Origin: Thermodesulfatator atlanticus DSM 21156 | GTDB lineage: Bacteria > Desulfobacterota > Thermodesulfobacteria > Thermodesulfobacteriales > Thermodesulfatatoraceae | Assembly (NCBI RefSeq): GCF_000421585.1 | Contig: NZ_ATXH01000006.1 | Location: forward strand, 39,728 to 103,727 | DNA length: 64,000 nucleotides | Reading direction: 5' to 3' | Shown: one piece after another, positions 34,090 through 44,411 of the stretch | Layout: every line of letters begins with the position of its first letter | Numbering within the stretch: the stretch's first letter is position 1 | Notes under the pieces: generated by a model | The model's input: the letters and a program-made list of their open reading frames with translations, nothing else | The model's database searches: none | Told to the model about the DNA's origin: nothing | Made by a program: the position numbers and the translations under genes

Positions 34090-36272
34090 GAAAACCTGCG
34101 TTCAACACGTATTACCCCTTCTATTTGTTTTACTGCTTGGATAATGCGATCAAGATGGGCCTTGTTTGACACCTCAATTACAAAGTCAAATAAGGCCCGT
34201 TTGTCGTTGGTGGTGCGAAGATTTGCTTCAAGGATATTGGCTTCAGTGGCGCTGATAGCACTAGATACCGAGGCAAGCATTCCTTTCCTGTCAACTGTAA
34301 TGACCCAGAGTTTGGCGGTATAGGTAGCGCCGTCTCCTGCTTCCCATTTGACATCGATTAGCCTTTCAGGGTCAAGGCCTTCAAGGTTTGGACAGTCTGC
34401 CCGGTGAACTGTAATCCCTCTTCCACGGGTGATGTAGCCTACCACCTCATCGCCAGGAAGTGGTTTACAGCATTTGCTAAGGTGAAACATTACGTCTTCG
34501 CTTCCCTCAACAGAAAGGGCGTCAGCGGCTTTAGGACGCGACGGCTTTCTCTTAACTTTAAGGATTTCTTGTTCTTGGTCAGTGGGGGGTTTTTCTTCTT
34601 CCTGTTTTTCAAAGAGGTATCTTTTGACGATTTGCTGGGGGGTGATTTTTCCGTAGCCAACTGCTATGACAAGCTCTTCTACTGTTTTAAAAGAAAGGCT
34701 TTTGGCAACTTTTTCAGCCTTTTCATCGTCGATAAAGGTTGAAAAGGTAAGTTTCGCCTTTCGGAGTTCCCGATCTAGGATTTCTTTCCCCGCGGCGAAA
34801 ATCCTTTGTTTTTCTTCTTGTTTAAGCCATTGTTTGATACGGCTTTTGGCGCGACTTGTTTTGACAAACTTAAGCCAATCACGGCTTGGTTTTTGTTGGC
34901 TTGTGGTGACAATTTCTACGATGTCACCTGTTTGAAGTTCGTAATCAAGGGGAACCAAGCGACCGTTTACCTTGGCCCGAGCACAATGATGGCCAACTTC
35001 AGTGTGAATGGCATAGGCAAAGTCCACAGGGGTTGCCCCTTGGGGAAGCACCTTGATATCGCCTTCCGGGGTGAACACGTAAACTTCCTCAGGAAAGAGG
35101 TCGAGCCGCAGAGACTCAATGAACTCTCTGGGATTTTTTAGCTCTTTCTGGAGTTCTACCAGGCGTTCAAGCCATTCTAGCTGTTTTACTTTGCCACGTT
35201 CTGCCTGGATTATTTTTTGTTCTTTATAGAGAAAGTGGGCTGCGATACCTTCGTTGGCAATACGGTCCATTTCTTCGGTGCGTATTTGAATCTCCATCTG
35301 GCGCCCACCTGGCCCAATCACGGTGGTGTGAAGAGATTGATACATGTTAGGCTTGGGGAGATTGATGTAGTCTTTAAAGCGCCCAGGGATGGGCTTCCAC
35401 AGGGAGTGAATGATACCCAGCACCTGATAGCATTCTTTTACTTTTTTAACGATTACCCGTAGCCCGATTATATCGTAAACAAGGTAGAGTTGCTCAATGG
35501 CAAGGTTATTGCGTTGGAGTTTGCGAAAAATGCTCCACAGGTGTTTGCGTCTTCCAAGGACGCGTCCGGAAATCCCTTCTTCTTTTAATTTTTGCTGGAT
35601 AATGTTCTTAATCTCGTCGATAAAATCCTGCCTGGCAGCAACGACTTTTTCTACCTCTTCGCGAAGGGCTTTGTATTCTTGAGGATAAAGATACATAAAG
35701 GAAAGGTCTTCAAGCTCTTGTTTTAGCCAGTCAATACCAAGCCTGTGGGCTAAAGGCGCATATATTTCTAAAGTTTCCCTGGCAATGCGTTGGCGTTTGT
35801 GCTCTGGCATGGCCTCAAGCGTACGCATATTGTGTAGTCTGTCTGCAAGTTTTACTAAAATCACCCGCAAATCTTCGGCCATGGCCAGGAGCATTTTGCG
35901 GAAATTTTCTGCTTGAGTATGGACCTTGCTGCGGGCGGAAAGATGGGTGATCTTGGTCACGCCATCTACGATTTCCGCCACCACGTCACCAAAATGTTTG
36001 CGAATATCTTCAATGGTAACGTCGGTGTCTTCTACGGTGTCGTGTAAAAGGCCGGCGGCAATGGTGGGGATGTCTAGCTTCATCTTGGCCAAGATGTAGG
36101 CCACGGACATGGGATGGGAAAGATAAGGCTCACCAGATTTGCGTATTTGCCCGGCATGTGCCTTGGCGGCAAAGACATAGGCCTTTTCCACAAGTCTCGT
36201 GTCTGCACCGGGTAGGTATGATTGAATTTGGTCTAAAATGTCACTTAAACGGATGATGTAAGTATTGGCCAT
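34086..36272 (-). CDS. bifunctional (p)ppGpp synthetase/hydrolase (RelA/SpoT family)
   Basis: 728 residues. HD hydrolase domain with [20 protein letters not shown]; synthetase domain with [32 protein letters not shown]. The RFKD loop is the charge pattern of bifunctional enzymes, not the EXDD of synthesis-only RelA. TGS domain ([24 protein letters not shown]), zinc-finger/helical region ([22 protein letters not shown]) and a C-terminal ACT domain follow. Likely the main stringent-response enzyme. Confidence 0.95.
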   Translation of the reverse strand: MANTYIIRLSDILDQIQSYLPGADTRLVEKAYVFAAKAHAGQIRKSGEPYLSHPMSVAYILAKMKLDIPTIAAGLLHDTVEDTDVTIEDIRKHFGDVVAEIVDGVTKITHLSARSKVHTQAENFRKMLLAMAEDLRVILVKLADRLHNMRTLEAMPEHKRQRIARETLEIYAPLAHRLGIDWLKQELEDLSFMYLYPQEYKALREEVEKVVAARQDFIDEIKNIIQQKLKEEGISGRVLGRRKHLWSIFRKLQRNNLAIEQLYLVYDIIGLRVIVKKVKECYQVLGIIHSLWKPIPGRFKDYINLPKPNMYQSLHTTVIGPGGRQMEIQIRTEEMDRIANEGIAAHFLYKEQKIIQAERGKVKQLEWLERLVELQKELKNPREFIESLRLDLFPEEVYVFTPEGDIKVLPQGATPVDFAYAIHTEVGHHCARAKVNGRLVPLDYELQTGDIVEIVTTSQQKPSRDWLKFVKTSRAKSRIKQWLKQEEKQRIFAAGKEILDRELRKAKLTFSTFIDDEKAEKVAKSLSFKTVEELVIAVGYGKITPQQIVKRYLFEKQEEEKPPTDQEQEILKVKRKPSRPKAADALSVEGSEDVMFHLSKCCKPLPGDEVVGYITRGRGITVHRADCPNLEGLDPERLIDVKWEAGDGATYTAKLWVITVDRKGMLASVSSAISATEANILEANLRTTNDKRALFDFVIEVSNKAHLDRIIQAVKQIEGVIRVERRFS

Positions 36273-36369
36273 CTTTTTCCTTAATTTTATTAGAATCCTT
36301 TCTAAAAGGATAACACTTTTACTAAGGAATGAAATAATTTGTATTTTTGGGAAATTTCTTCAGAAAATT

Positions 36370-37182
36370 TTATTTTTGGCATGAAGGACAAAAGGTTGTT
36401 CCCCTGTTAGCAATGGTAGTGTAAGAAAGTGCTCTTTGGCAGTTAGGGCAGGGTTTTCCGCGTTTCCCGTAAACGAGATGCCTCTCTTGAAAGCGGCCGG
36501 AGTTTCCTTCTCCGTCAACGTAGTTTCTTACTGATGATCCTCCCAGAGAGGTAGCTTCTTTAAGTATATTTTTGATCGTACTCAAAAGCCTTTTTGCTTC
36601 TTCAGGGTTTAAGGTGTTTGCAGGTCTGTCAGGACGTATTTTTGCCCTAAAAAGGGCTTCATCTACATAGATATTGCCAAGACCTGCAATTTTTTCTTGG
36701 TCAAGTAAAAGGGCTTTTATTTTGCGGGAGCTTTTTTGGAGAATTTTGAGAAAATCGTCGTTTTTTATGTCAAAAGGCTCAGGGCCTAAACGCAGCAAAG
36801 ATTTGTGCTCGGTTAGGGCTTCCTTACGCAAAAGTTCAAGCCGACCAAATTGCCTCAAGTCTGCATAGCAAAGGGTGCCCTTAGTAAGGGAAAAAATAAT
36901 ATGGGTATGCTGTGGGGGCCTTTGGCTATCTTCAAGATAGACAAGCTGACCTGTTAACCGAAAGTGAACCAGCAGGGCCAGGTCATTAGAAAGTTCTATG
37001 ATCAAAAATTTACCCTTGCGGAGCAGATTTTTTATCTCTTGGCCTTTTATAAGTTCGATAAACTTGCCTGGCTGAGGGGAAACGAGTTTGGGAAGTCCAA
37101 TGCGGACGTCAATAATCTTTTTTCCGGTGATTTTGGAAGCAAGGGTGTTTTTAATAGTCTCCACTTCGGGGAGTTCTGGCAT
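36370..37182 (-). CDS. mutM: formamidopyrimidine-DNA glycosylase MutM
   Basis: 270 residues beginning PELPEVETIKNTL, with catalytic P2 and E3, lysine in LLRKGKFLII, the helix-two-turn-helix GLGNIYVDEALFRAKI, and the C-terminal zinc finger CPNC...CPSCQ. Removes 8-oxoguanine and FaPy lesions. Overlaps the upstream transporter-like gene by 32 nt. Confidence 0.96.
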   Translation of the reverse strand: MPELPEVETIKNTLASKITGKKIIDVRIGLPKLVSPQPGKFIELIKGQEIKNLLRKGKFLIIELSNDLALLVHFRLTGQLVYLEDSQRPPQHTHIIFSLTKGTLCYADLRQFGRLELLRKEALTEHKSLLRLGPEPFDIKNDDFLKILQKSSRKIKALLLDQEKIAGLGNIYVDEALFRAKIRPDRPANTLNPEEAKRLLSTIKNILKEATSLGGSSVRNYVDGEGNSGRFQERHLVYGKRGKPCPNCQRALSYTTIANRGTTFCPSCQK

Positions 37183-38248
37183 AGATCTCTTCTGCTATTT
37201 TTTGACGATAAATTTCAAGCACTGATATAGAAAGGGCAACGAAAATCGGCCCAAGAAAAACGCCTAAAAATCCAAAAAATTTAATTCCTCCGAGAATACT
37301 GAAGAAAATAAAGAGATTATGAATTTCCACCCGACCACCAATAAAATAAGGCCTGATGAGGTTGTCTACCTGGCTAATAACAAGCGAGCCGTAACCGAAA
37401 AGAATCATAGCTTTTACAAAATGTCCTTGAATGAGCAAATAGATTGCCACCGAGACCCAGACCATGGCTGTCCCGAGCAGAGGAACAAATGAAGCTAGTG
37501 CTGTTAAAAGACCCAGTAGTAAAGCTGAATGCACTCCTAAAGCTAGATAGATAAAAAGAGCCAGGGCTCCCTGAGCCAGGGCGGTTAAGAGAGAACCATA
37601 AAGGGTAGCCTCAATGACTCGTTGAACTTTTTTCATGATGCGGTTTGCTTCTTCAGGAGGAACAGGCAAAAGTTTTTTTATGCTGTCAACGAAATAGTCT
37701 CCGTCACGGAAGAGATAAAAAAGAGTAAAGAGCATGAACACGACCTGAAGCACAAGATTAACTGTATTTCTGAATATTTCTGTGCCACGGGAAAGGAGAA
37801 ACTGGCCAGCCGAAGAAGCTATGGATAAAACGGCAGATTCAATCTGCTGTTCATATTGAGCCACCCTTTCAAACACAACTTTGCCCAAAGCATAAAGACG
37901 AGGATATTTTTCAGGATCAGGGATGAAAACAAGGCTTAGCTTTCCTGTTTCGATTTGATGCTTAAGGTTAGTGATGATGTCGATAGCCTGGGTAGTTAGG
38001 TTGGCAAAAGCGTAAATTAAAGGGACGCAAATAAAGACCACAAAAAGAATGCAAAGGGCAAGGGCGGCAAGTCCGCGTCTTCCTTTAAACTGGCGGCGTA
38101 AAAAGCGGTTTACAGGGTGCAGAAAAAGCGCAATCACTGCCGCCCAGGCAATGGGTTGGAAAAAGGGCAAATAGAGGCGTAGCGTTAGGAAAATAACAGT
38201 TCCTGCAAGTAGGAATCCAATGACCGTAGCGATTAAATTTCGTTGCAT
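37151..38248 (-). CDS. AI-2E family (PerM/TqsA-like) membrane transporter
   Basis: 365 residues with about eight membrane helices in two groups and a hydrophilic middle segment. Family marks include PFFQPIAWAAVIALFLHPVNR near the N-terminus, and FYLFRDG and GGRVEIHNLFIFFSILGGIKFFG in the C-terminal half. Members export diverse small molecules or act as antiporters; the substrate cannot be told here. Confidence 0.9.
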   Translation of the reverse strand: MQRNLIATVIGFLLAGTVIFLTLRLYLPFFQPIAWAAVIALFLHPVNRFLRRQFKGRRGLAALALCILFVVFICVPLIYAFANLTTQAIDIITNLKHQIETGKLSLVFIPDPEKYPRLYALGKVVFERVAQYEQQIESAVLSIASSAGQFLLSRGTEIFRNTVNLVLQVVFMLFTLFYLFRDGDYFVDSIKKLLPVPPEEANRIMKKVQRVIEATLYGSLLTALAQGALALFIYLALGVHSALLLGLLTALASFVPLLGTAMVWVSVAIYLLIQGHFVKAMILFGYGSLVISQVDNLIRPYFIGGRVEIHNLFIFFSILGGIKFFGFLGVFLGPIFVALSISVLEIYRQKIAEEIYARTPRSGDY

Positions 38249-38354
38249 ATGAAATCGATTATTATATTTTTTTCGCTATCTTTCATTAGCTGTTATCGCA
38301 AAAAATTGTGTTTTGTGCTTCAATTTTTTTAATTAAAATCGATAAAAAGTTTAC

Positions 38355-39620
38355 ATGAGTTCAGGCTTTTTCGAAATAGAAATCATACTTCAAGGCTTTT
38401 TAATTGTCCTTTTGATAATATTTTCTGGTGTTTTCACCAGCTCTGAAGTGGCCCTTTTTTCCCTTTCTCGCCTTGATATTTTGCGTCTCAAAGAACATAC
38501 TAAGGGCTCTTGTCGTCTTGCTGCTAAGCTTTTGCAAGCTCCACGAAAAGTCTTGGCTACTATTCTAATCGGGAATGAATTTTCTGACATTGTTTCTTCT
38601 TCGGTGGCCACCGCCCTTTTTATTAAAATCGTAGGACCATCGCGGGCAGAGCTCTATGCTTTCCCCATAATGACGGTACTTCTTTTTCTTTTTGGAGACC
38701 TGCTTCCTAAGGTATTTGCTTTTCGTAAACGTGAAGCGGCAGCGTGTTTTCTTGCGCCCATCCTGAGAGTGTTTGTATTTGTTTTTTCGCCTTTTCGCGT
38801 GGTGATGCTTGCCTTTACTGAAGCTTTTTTGAGTTTATGGGGGCTTTCTTCAAAGCATGATTCCCGCCTGTCAGAGGAAGATCTTTTGCAACTTGTGGAA
38901 GAAAGTTACAGGGCAGGTATCCTTGGCGAGCAGGAAAGGCGTTTTATTCACGGGCTTCTTGAGTCTGAAAAAATTCCGATTTCAGCCATAATGACTCCCA
39001 GGCGTGATATTTTTGCCCTTGAGGATTGTCCTATTTCTGACGAACTCCTCTTTCGCATTAAAAGACGTGGGGTTTCGCGCATACCTGTTTACCAGGAAAA
39101 CTTTGACAATGTTATCGGTATTTTGCACGTAAAGGATCTCTTGCGTTGGAAGCTCAAGAAGCGAGAAACTCGTCTCTCAGATCTTGTGCGGCCCTGTTTT
39201 TTTGTGCCTGAGACCATGAAGGTCCGTTCACTTCTTGAAGAATTTCAAAAACGGCGCCTTAAATTTGCGTTGGTGGTTGACGAATACGGCACTATTGTAG
39301 GGCTGGTTACCTTAGAAGACATCCTTGAAGAACTTTTTGGCGAGATATACGACGAGTTTGACGTGCGCCGCGAACCTATCCAGGAGATAGCTCCCGGGAT
39401 CTGGCGCGTTTCGGCAAGGCTTCGGGTAGAAGAATTTAATCGCTTTGTCCAGGCTGATCTCCCCTCAGAAGAATTTGATACCATTGGCGGTCTTGTGCTT
39501 CATGTTTTTGGCAAACTTCCCCGAGAAGGCGAAAGCAAGGAGGCATTTGGCTTTAAATTCACCGTTGAAAGACTTAAGGGGACACGTCTTATAAGCATCA
39601 GGGTGGAAAAGGTTTCATGA
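38355..39620 (+). CDS. CNNM/CorC-type transporter-like protein (DUF21-CBS)
   Basis: 421 residues: DUF21 membrane domain with three to four helices (FSGVFTSSEVALFSLSRLD), two CBS domains (~200-330, IMTPRRDIFALED and LVVDEYGTIVGLVTLEDILEEL) and a C-terminal CorC/HlyC domain. This family is linked to magnesium or other cation efflux. The ATG overlaps nothing upstream; the stop overlaps the next paralog by 4 nt. Confidence 0.9.
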   Translation: MSSGFFEIEIILQGFLIVLLIIFSGVFTSSEVALFSLSRLDILRLKEHTKGSCRLAAKLLQAPRKVLATILIGNEFSDIVSSSVATALFIKIVGPSRAELYAFPIMTVLLFLFGDLLPKVFAFRKREAAACFLAPILRVFVFVFSPFRVVMLAFTEAFLSLWGLSSKHDSRLSEEDLLQLVEESYRAGILGEQERRFIHGLLESEKIPISAIMTPRRDIFALEDCPISDELLFRIKRRGVSRIPVYQENFDNVIGILHVKDLLRWKLKKRETRLSDLVRPCFFVPETMKVRSLLEEFQKRRLKFALVVDEYGTIVGLVTLEDILEELFGEIYDEFDVRREPIQEIAPGIWRVSARLRVEEFNRFVQADLPSEEFDTIGGLVLHVFGKLPREGESKEAFGFKFTVERLKGTRLISIRVEKVS

Positions 39621-40852
39621 TTTACTTGAGCGGTGTTTTGACATTCTTGGTGCTTCTTTTTTGTGAAGCTTTTTTTGCAGGAGCAGAGATTGCCCTGGTG
39701 TCTGCTGAGGAAAATCAGCTTAAAAGACTTGCTCAAAAAAGTTTTGGGGCGCGTCTTGCGCTGAAACTCCTTGCTAACCCCGAAAGGCTCCTTACTACCA
39801 CCCTCCTAGGGCTTAATCTTTCGGTTATCGGAAACAGTGTTTTAACCACTAGTTTCTTGATCGAGGTTATTCCACGTTACGGGGGCCTGGTGGCGGTTCT
39901 AATGCTTCCTCCGCTTATGCTTTTTTTTGGGCAAATGATTCCCAAAAGTATTGCCCAACAGAAAGCAGCTTCCTTGGCTCCCAAAGTGGCTCCCTTGGTT
40001 TATTCCATAAGTTTTGTTTTTTGTCCTTTGGTGTGGCTTGTTTCAGGCCTTATTTTTCTTTTCACCAAAGAAGAAACCAAAAGGCTTCCCTCCATCACCA
40101 AAGAAGAAATAAGGGTTTTGGTGTGTTCTGAAGAAGGCCTTGACCCTCATGAAAGACGCCTTATCGCGCGGTTGATTGATTTTTCTAAGAAAAAAGCCTC
40201 ACAAGTGATGATCCCTCTTGTTTGGGTTAAGGCTATAGAAGAATCTAAGGACTTAAAAGAAGCCCTTGTGCTTTTTGCAGAAACTGGATTTTCGCGACTT
40301 TTAGTCTATCGTGAACACCTCCACGATATGGTTGGGTTGCTTTTGGCCCTTGATCTGCTTGATGCCAGAGATCTTTCTCAACCAGTGCGCCTTTTCATGC
40401 GTGAGGTTAAGTATGTGCCGGAATTTAAAAGTGCTTCAGAGCTTTTGGCTGAAATGCAAAACCAGGGGCAAACCCTGGTGGTAGTGGTTAACGAATACGG
40501 CCAGGCAGTAGGTATTGTAACGATCGAAGATCTTGTTGAAGAAGTTTTGGGTGAGTTTTGGGATGAGTTTGACCAAAAACTTGTGCCTTATGTAAAGCTT
40601 TCTGAAAACCATTTCTTAGTTAAGGCCTGGCTTGAAATAGAGCAAGCCAACGAAGAATTAGGATTAAATATCCCTCCAGGGGATTATGAGACAATTGGTG
40701 GCTTTGTGCTAAAGCTTGCAGGCCGTATCCCCAAAGTTGGGGAGGTTTTTGAGTACGGGAATTTAAAGATTCAAGTGCGCCGCGCTACCAAAACTACCAT
40801 CGATGAACTCGAAATCTGGATAAAACCAGATTTACCAGACTCACGTTCCTAG
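39617..40852 (+). CDS. CNNM/CorC-type transporter-like protein, second copy
   Basis: 411-residue paralog of the preceding gene, same DUF21-CBS-CorC order (CEAFFAGAEIALVSAEENQL, VNEYGQAVGIVTIEDLVEEVLGE, GDYETIGGFVLKLAGRIP). The first CBS motif is more divergent. Tandem copies with a 4-nt overlap suggest a heteromeric or co-regulated pair. Family named hemolysin-like by history; cation transport is the better supported role. Confidence 0.9.
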   Translation: MIYLSGVLTFLVLLFCEAFFAGAEIALVSAEENQLKRLAQKSFGARLALKLLANPERLLTTTLLGLNLSVIGNSVLTTSFLIEVIPRYGGLVAVLMLPPLMLFFGQMIPKSIAQQKAASLAPKVAPLVYSISFVFCPLVWLVSGLIFLFTKEETKRLPSITKEEIRVLVCSEEGLDPHERRLIARLIDFSKKKASQVMIPLVWVKAIEESKDLKEALVLFAETGFSRLLVYREHLHDMVGLLLALDLLDARDLSQPVRLFMREVKYVPEFKSASELLAEMQNQGQTLVVVVNEYGQAVGIVTIEDLVEEVLGEFWDEFDQKLVPYVKLSENHFLVKAWLEIEQANEELGLNIPPGDYETIGGFVLKLAGRIPKVGEVFEYGNLKIQVRRATKTTIDELEIWIKPDLPDSRS

Positions 40853-40863
40853 TTTAAAAAAGA

Positions 40864-40913
40864 CTTTGCAAAAATGCCGAGCACAAGCGCAGGGGCCCTA
40901 ATTTTTTGCAAAG
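40864..40913. terminator. possible bidirectional terminator
   Basis: An 11-bp inverted repeat CTTTGCAAAAA / TTTTTGCAAAG (40864-40874 with 40903-40913) with a 28-nt GC-rich loop, lying between convergent genes. A/T-rich arms could work in both directions; the long loop lowers confidence. Confidence 0.35.
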
Positions 40914-40919
40914 ATCTCT

Positions 40920-41294
40920 TTAAAGTAACCCTTCGCGGGCTTTAGTTAGATAAACCATGGCGAGAAGGGATATTTGCTCTAAAGACTCACGCATACTCGG
41001 TGAAAAAAGATTAGCATGTGTTTTGAGCTCTAAGGCCTTTTTTTCTAAAGCTTCAATGGTAGATTTATCTCCAGCAATTAGCTTTTCAAGTAAGCTAAAA
41101 ATTTCTTCTGTTAATTTTTCGGCCTTTTCAAAGTCCTCACCACTTGGGGATATTTCTAAAATGTCAGTAACAGGAGAGGTTTTTTGGGAAAGGATTTTTT
41201 CAAAAATTTGCTGGAAATTTTCCTCTCCTTTAGGAGTTTTAGTTTTTTGACTTTGGCCGAAACTGTCTTGTATGATACGTTCATGTACCTTCAT
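40920..41294 (-). CDS. small hypothetical protein
   Basis: 124 residues, soluble, mostly helical from ~45 onward (EDFEKAEKLTEEIFSLLEKLIAG... ALEKKALELKTHANLFSPSMRESLEQISLLAMVYLTKAREGLL), with a polar N-terminal tail. I recognise no domain. The TDILEISPSG segment recalls short motifs in anti-sigma or flagellar regulators, but the resemblance is too weak to use. It is divergent from mnmG, 88 nt away. Confidence 0.65.
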   Translation of the reverse strand: MKVHERIIQDSFGQSQKTKTPKGEENFQQIFEKILSQKTSPVTDILEISPSGEDFEKAEKLTEEIFSLLEKLIAGDKSTIEALEKKALELKTHANLFSPSMRESLEQISLLAMVYLTKAREGLL

Positions 41295-41382
41295 AAAACT
41301 TCTCCGAGGTTTTTAATTTCATTCGGAAATTAACAGCATTCACTTTAGAATCTAAAAAAAATATAGGGTAAAGTCAAAGGCC

Positions 41383-43278
41383 ATGGCGGTTTATCACAAA
41401 GAATTTGACGTAGTAATAATTGGCGCAGGCCATGCGGGTATTGAGGCAGCCTTGGCGGCAGCCAAACTTGGCTGTGAGGTTTTGGTTCTCACCATCAATC
41501 TTGATCGCATTGGGGCCATGAGTTGTAACCCTGCGATCGGCGGTCTTGCCAAGGGCCATCTTGTAAAAGAAATAGACGCCCTTGGGGGAGAGATGGCCAA
41601 GGCCATCGACCAGACAGGGATTCAATTCCGTAAACTAAACACCCGCAAAGGACCTGCAGTGCGGGCCACCAGGGCCCAGGCAGACCGCTGGCGTTACCAG
41701 GACTACATGAAAAAACGCCTTGAAAACGCCCCGCGGGTTACAGTAAAACAGGCCACCGTTGACCGCATTCTGGTTAAAGATAGACGTGTCTATGGGGTTG
41801 AGACCTCAATTGGCGAGATCTTTCATACAAAGGCCGTAGTTGTTACCACAGGAACTTTTCTTAAAGGTCTTATCCACATTGGTTTTAAAAACTTCCCTGC
41901 CGGAAGGATGGGAGACCCCCCTTCTAATAAGCTTTCAGACTGCTTGAAAGAGCTTGGTTTTGAGATAGGGCGTCTTAAGACCGGGACGTGTCCGCGGCTT
42001 GATGGTCGCACCATTGACTACAGCAAACTTGAAGTTCAGTGGGGCGATGTCCCGCCACCGCTTTTTTCGTATGAAAATCAGGGCAAACGCCCGCCTCTTC
42101 CGCAAGTCCCTTGTTACATCACTTATACCAACGAAAAGACACACGAAATTATCCGTGCTGCGGTAGATCGGTCTCCCCTTTTTACCGGGATTATTAAAGG
42201 TGTTGGGGCGCGTTATTGTCCCTCTATTGAAGACAAGGTTTTCCGCTTTGCCGACAGAGCCCGTCACCAGATCTTTCTTGAGCCAGAAGGCCTTGATACC
42301 GTAGAAGTTTATCCCAACGGGATTAGCACCAGTCTTCCCATTGATGTCCAGTGGGCTATGGTGCGCTCTATAAAAGGGCTTGAGCATGCTGAGATTCTTA
42401 GGCCTGGTTATGCCATTGAATACGACTACGTTAACCCCATCCAGCTAAAACACAGCCTTGAGACCAAAGAAATAGCTGGCCTTTTTTTGGCAGGCCAGAT
42501 TAACGGGACATCTGGTTATGAAGAAGCTGCTGCTCAAGGTCTTGTGGCCGGGATTAATGCTGCCCATTACGTTCAGCAAAAAGAACCGTTTACCCTGGAC
42601 CGTTCCCAGGCTTATATCGGTGTTTTAATTGATGATCTTGTTACCAAGGGCACTAACGAGCCCTATCGTATGTTCACCTCTCGTGCTGAGTATAGGCTCC
42701 TTTTGCGCGAAGACAATGCTGATCTAAGGCTTACGGAGCTGGGCTATAAGATAGGTTTAGTTTCTGAAGAGCGTTATGGTCTTTTTTTACAAAAGAAAAA
42801 GACTATTGAAAAAGTGCTTCAGGAGCTTAAGAAAATAAAGCTTAGGCCAGATGAAATTAATCCCCTTTTATTAAGGCTTGGTTCTGCGCCTATTAAGCAA
42901 TCCCAAAGTCTTTTTGACCTGCTTAAGCGCCCGGAGATTCCGCTGGAAGAAATTAAAAAAGTTTTTTCCTTTCTTGATAGACTTCCTGATGATATTCTAC
43001 AACAGATCGAGATAGAAACTAAATATGCAGGTTATGTCACGCGGCAGCAGCAAGAAATTGAAAGATTTCGTCGCTGGGAGAGCATGCTGCTTCCTGAGGA
43101 TTTAAATTACTGGGAGATACCAGGGCTTTCTACGGAGATACGAGAGAAATTAACCAGGGTTAAGCCACGTTCTTTAGGGCAGGCTTTGCGTATCTCAGGG
43201 GTAACTCCAGCTGCTATTGCCGCTATTCAGATTTACCTTAAAAAGCGCGGCTGGCGCCCGGTAAGGCAAGAAAATTAG
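41383..43278 (+). CDS. mnmG: tRNA uridine-5-carboxymethylaminomethyl(34) synthesis enzyme MnmG
   Basis: 631-residue FAD protein: DVVIIGAGHAGIEAALAAAKLG dinucleotide fold is preserved (written here only in part as GAGHAGIEAALAAAKLG), MSCNPAIGGLAKGHLV, TGTFLKGLIHIG and the signature NGTSGYEEAAAQGLVAGINA. Partner of MnmE (24.4 kb). Ends with the GidA C-terminal helical domain. Confidence 0.96.
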   Translation: MAVYHKEFDVVIIGAGHAGIEAALAAAKLGCEVLVLTINLDRIGAMSCNPAIGGLAKGHLVKEIDALGGEMAKAIDQTGIQFRKLNTRKGPAVRATRAQADRWRYQDYMKKRLENAPRVTVKQATVDRILVKDRRVYGVETSIGEIFHTKAVVVTTGTFLKGLIHIGFKNFPAGRMGDPPSNKLSDCLKELGFEIGRLKTGTCPRLDGRTIDYSKLEVQWGDVPPPLFSYENQGKRPPLPQVPCYITYTNEKTHEIIRAAVDRSPLFTGIIKGVGARYCPSIEDKVFRFADRARHQIFLEPEGLDTVEVYPNGISTSLPIDVQWAMVRSIKGLEHAEILRPGYAIEYDYVNPIQLKHSLETKEIAGLFLAGQINGTSGYEEAAAQGLVAGINAAHYVQQKEPFTLDRSQAYIGVLIDDLVTKGTNEPYRMFTSRAEYRLLLREDNADLRLTELGYKIGLVSEERYGLFLQKKKTIEKVLQELKKIKLRPDEINPLLLRLGSAPIKQSQSLFDLLKRPEIPLEEIKKVFSFLDRLPDDILQQIEIETKYAGYVTRQQQEIERFRRWESMLLPEDLNYWEIPGLSTEIREKLTRVKPRSLGQALRISGVTPAAIAAIQIYLKKRGWRPVRQEN

Positions 43279-43286
43279 GAGGATAT

Positions 43287-44411
43287 ATGGGTAGGCAAAA
43301 AGAAAATGTTGAAGTGCTAGAGGCAAATTTGGTCAAATTGCCAAAGGAAGGACCTCCGCTTGCTGTGCCTGTGGAAACTGAATCAGTTTCAGAGCCAGCC
43401 AAAACGGGCAAGAAAAAATTTAAACTAAAGCTAAAGAAAAAAGAAAAGAAAGAAGATAAGTCTAAAAAATCGGAAAAATCAGAAAAAGACAAAAAAGTAG
43501 AAGAACATTCGGCTCTTCCGGCCTTACCTGAAGACAAAAAAGAAGTCGTAACCTATGACCCTCTGCAGCAATACCTGAAAGAAATCAGTAAATATCCGCT
43601 TCTTTCTCGCGAAGAAGAAGAAAAGCTCACCAAAGAATATTACAAGACCAAAGACCCTCGTATTGCCTATCGTTTAGTGACTTCAAACCTGCGCTTGGTG
43701 GTCAAGATTGCCCTTGATTTCCAAAAGTTCTGGATGCAGAACTTTCTCGATTTGATTCAAGAAGGAAACGTAGGCCTTATGCAGGCCGTTAAAAAATTCG
43801 ACCCTTACCGAGGGGTTAAGTTTTCTTATTATGCGTCGTTTTGGATCAAGGCCTATATCTTAAAATTCATCATGGATAACTGGCGCCTGGTCAAAATCGG
43901 CACCACCCAGGCCCAACGTAAACTTTTTTATAACCTGCGCAAAGAGAAAGAAAGGCTTGACGCCATGGGCTTTGAACCCAAGGCCAAGCTTATCTCAGAG
44001 CGCCTTAACGTGCGTGAAGAAGACGTTATTGAGATGGAACAGCGCTTAAACGCAGGCGAGATAAGCCTTGATGCCCCCATAAAAGATGATTCAGACGAGC
44101 TTCACCGGGATTTTTTGGCAGATCCAAATGCCAAAGTAGAAGACCAGGTAGCCAAAAAAGAAGTTATTAGTAAACTACGTGCTATCCTTGAAGAATTTGG
44201 TAAAGATTTGAAAGACAAAGAACGAGTTATTTTTTATGAACGCCTTTTGGCAGAAGATCCCCTTACTTTGCAACAAATTGGGGATCGCTTTGGTATTTCG
44301 AGAGAAAGGGTAAGACAGATAGAAGAACGGTTGCTTAAAAAATTACGCAAATACCTAAAGGAAAGGCTACCCGATGCAGAAAACTATCCTCTGGCCATTG
44401 AAGGTTCTTAG
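43287..44411 (+). CDS. rpoH: RNA polymerase sigma factor RpoH with lysine-rich N-terminal extension
   Basis: 374 residues. Residues ~88-370 are an RpoH-type sigma-70 factor: region 1.2 DPLQQYLKEISKYPLLSREE, region 2 NLRLVVKIALDFQKFW, LIQEGNVGLMQAVKKFDPYRG, and region 4 LTLQQIGDRFGISRERVRQIE. An N-terminal extension of ~85 residues includes a dense lysine tract at about 45-72 with no known sigma domain. RpoH usually runs the heat-shock response. 8 nt after mnmG; overlaps the TPR gene. Confidence 0.88.
   Translation: MGRQKENVEVLEANLVKLPKEGPPLAVPVETESVSEPAKTGKKKFKLKLKKKEKKEDKSKKSEKSEKDKKVEEHSALPALPEDKKEVVTYDPLQQYLKEISKYPLLSREEEEKLTKEYYKTKDPRIAYRLVTSNLRLVVKIALDFQKFWMQNFLDLIQEGNVGLMQAVKKFDPYRGVKFSYYASFWIKAYILKFIMDNWRLVKIGTTQAQRKLFYNLRKEKERLDAMGFEPKAKLISERLNVREEDVIEMEQRLNAGEISLDAPIKDDSDELHRDFLADPNAKVEDQVAKKEVISKLRAILEEFGKDLKDKERVIFYERLLAEDPLTLQQIGDRFGISRERVRQIEERLLKKLRKYLKERLPDAENYPLAIEGS

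Noticed and set aside
34086..36272. Possible inactivation of the (p)ppGpp synthetase by NMYQS in place of NGYQS
   Set aside because: The YQSLHT core and RFKD loop are intact, and I recall this substitution in related sulfate reducers.
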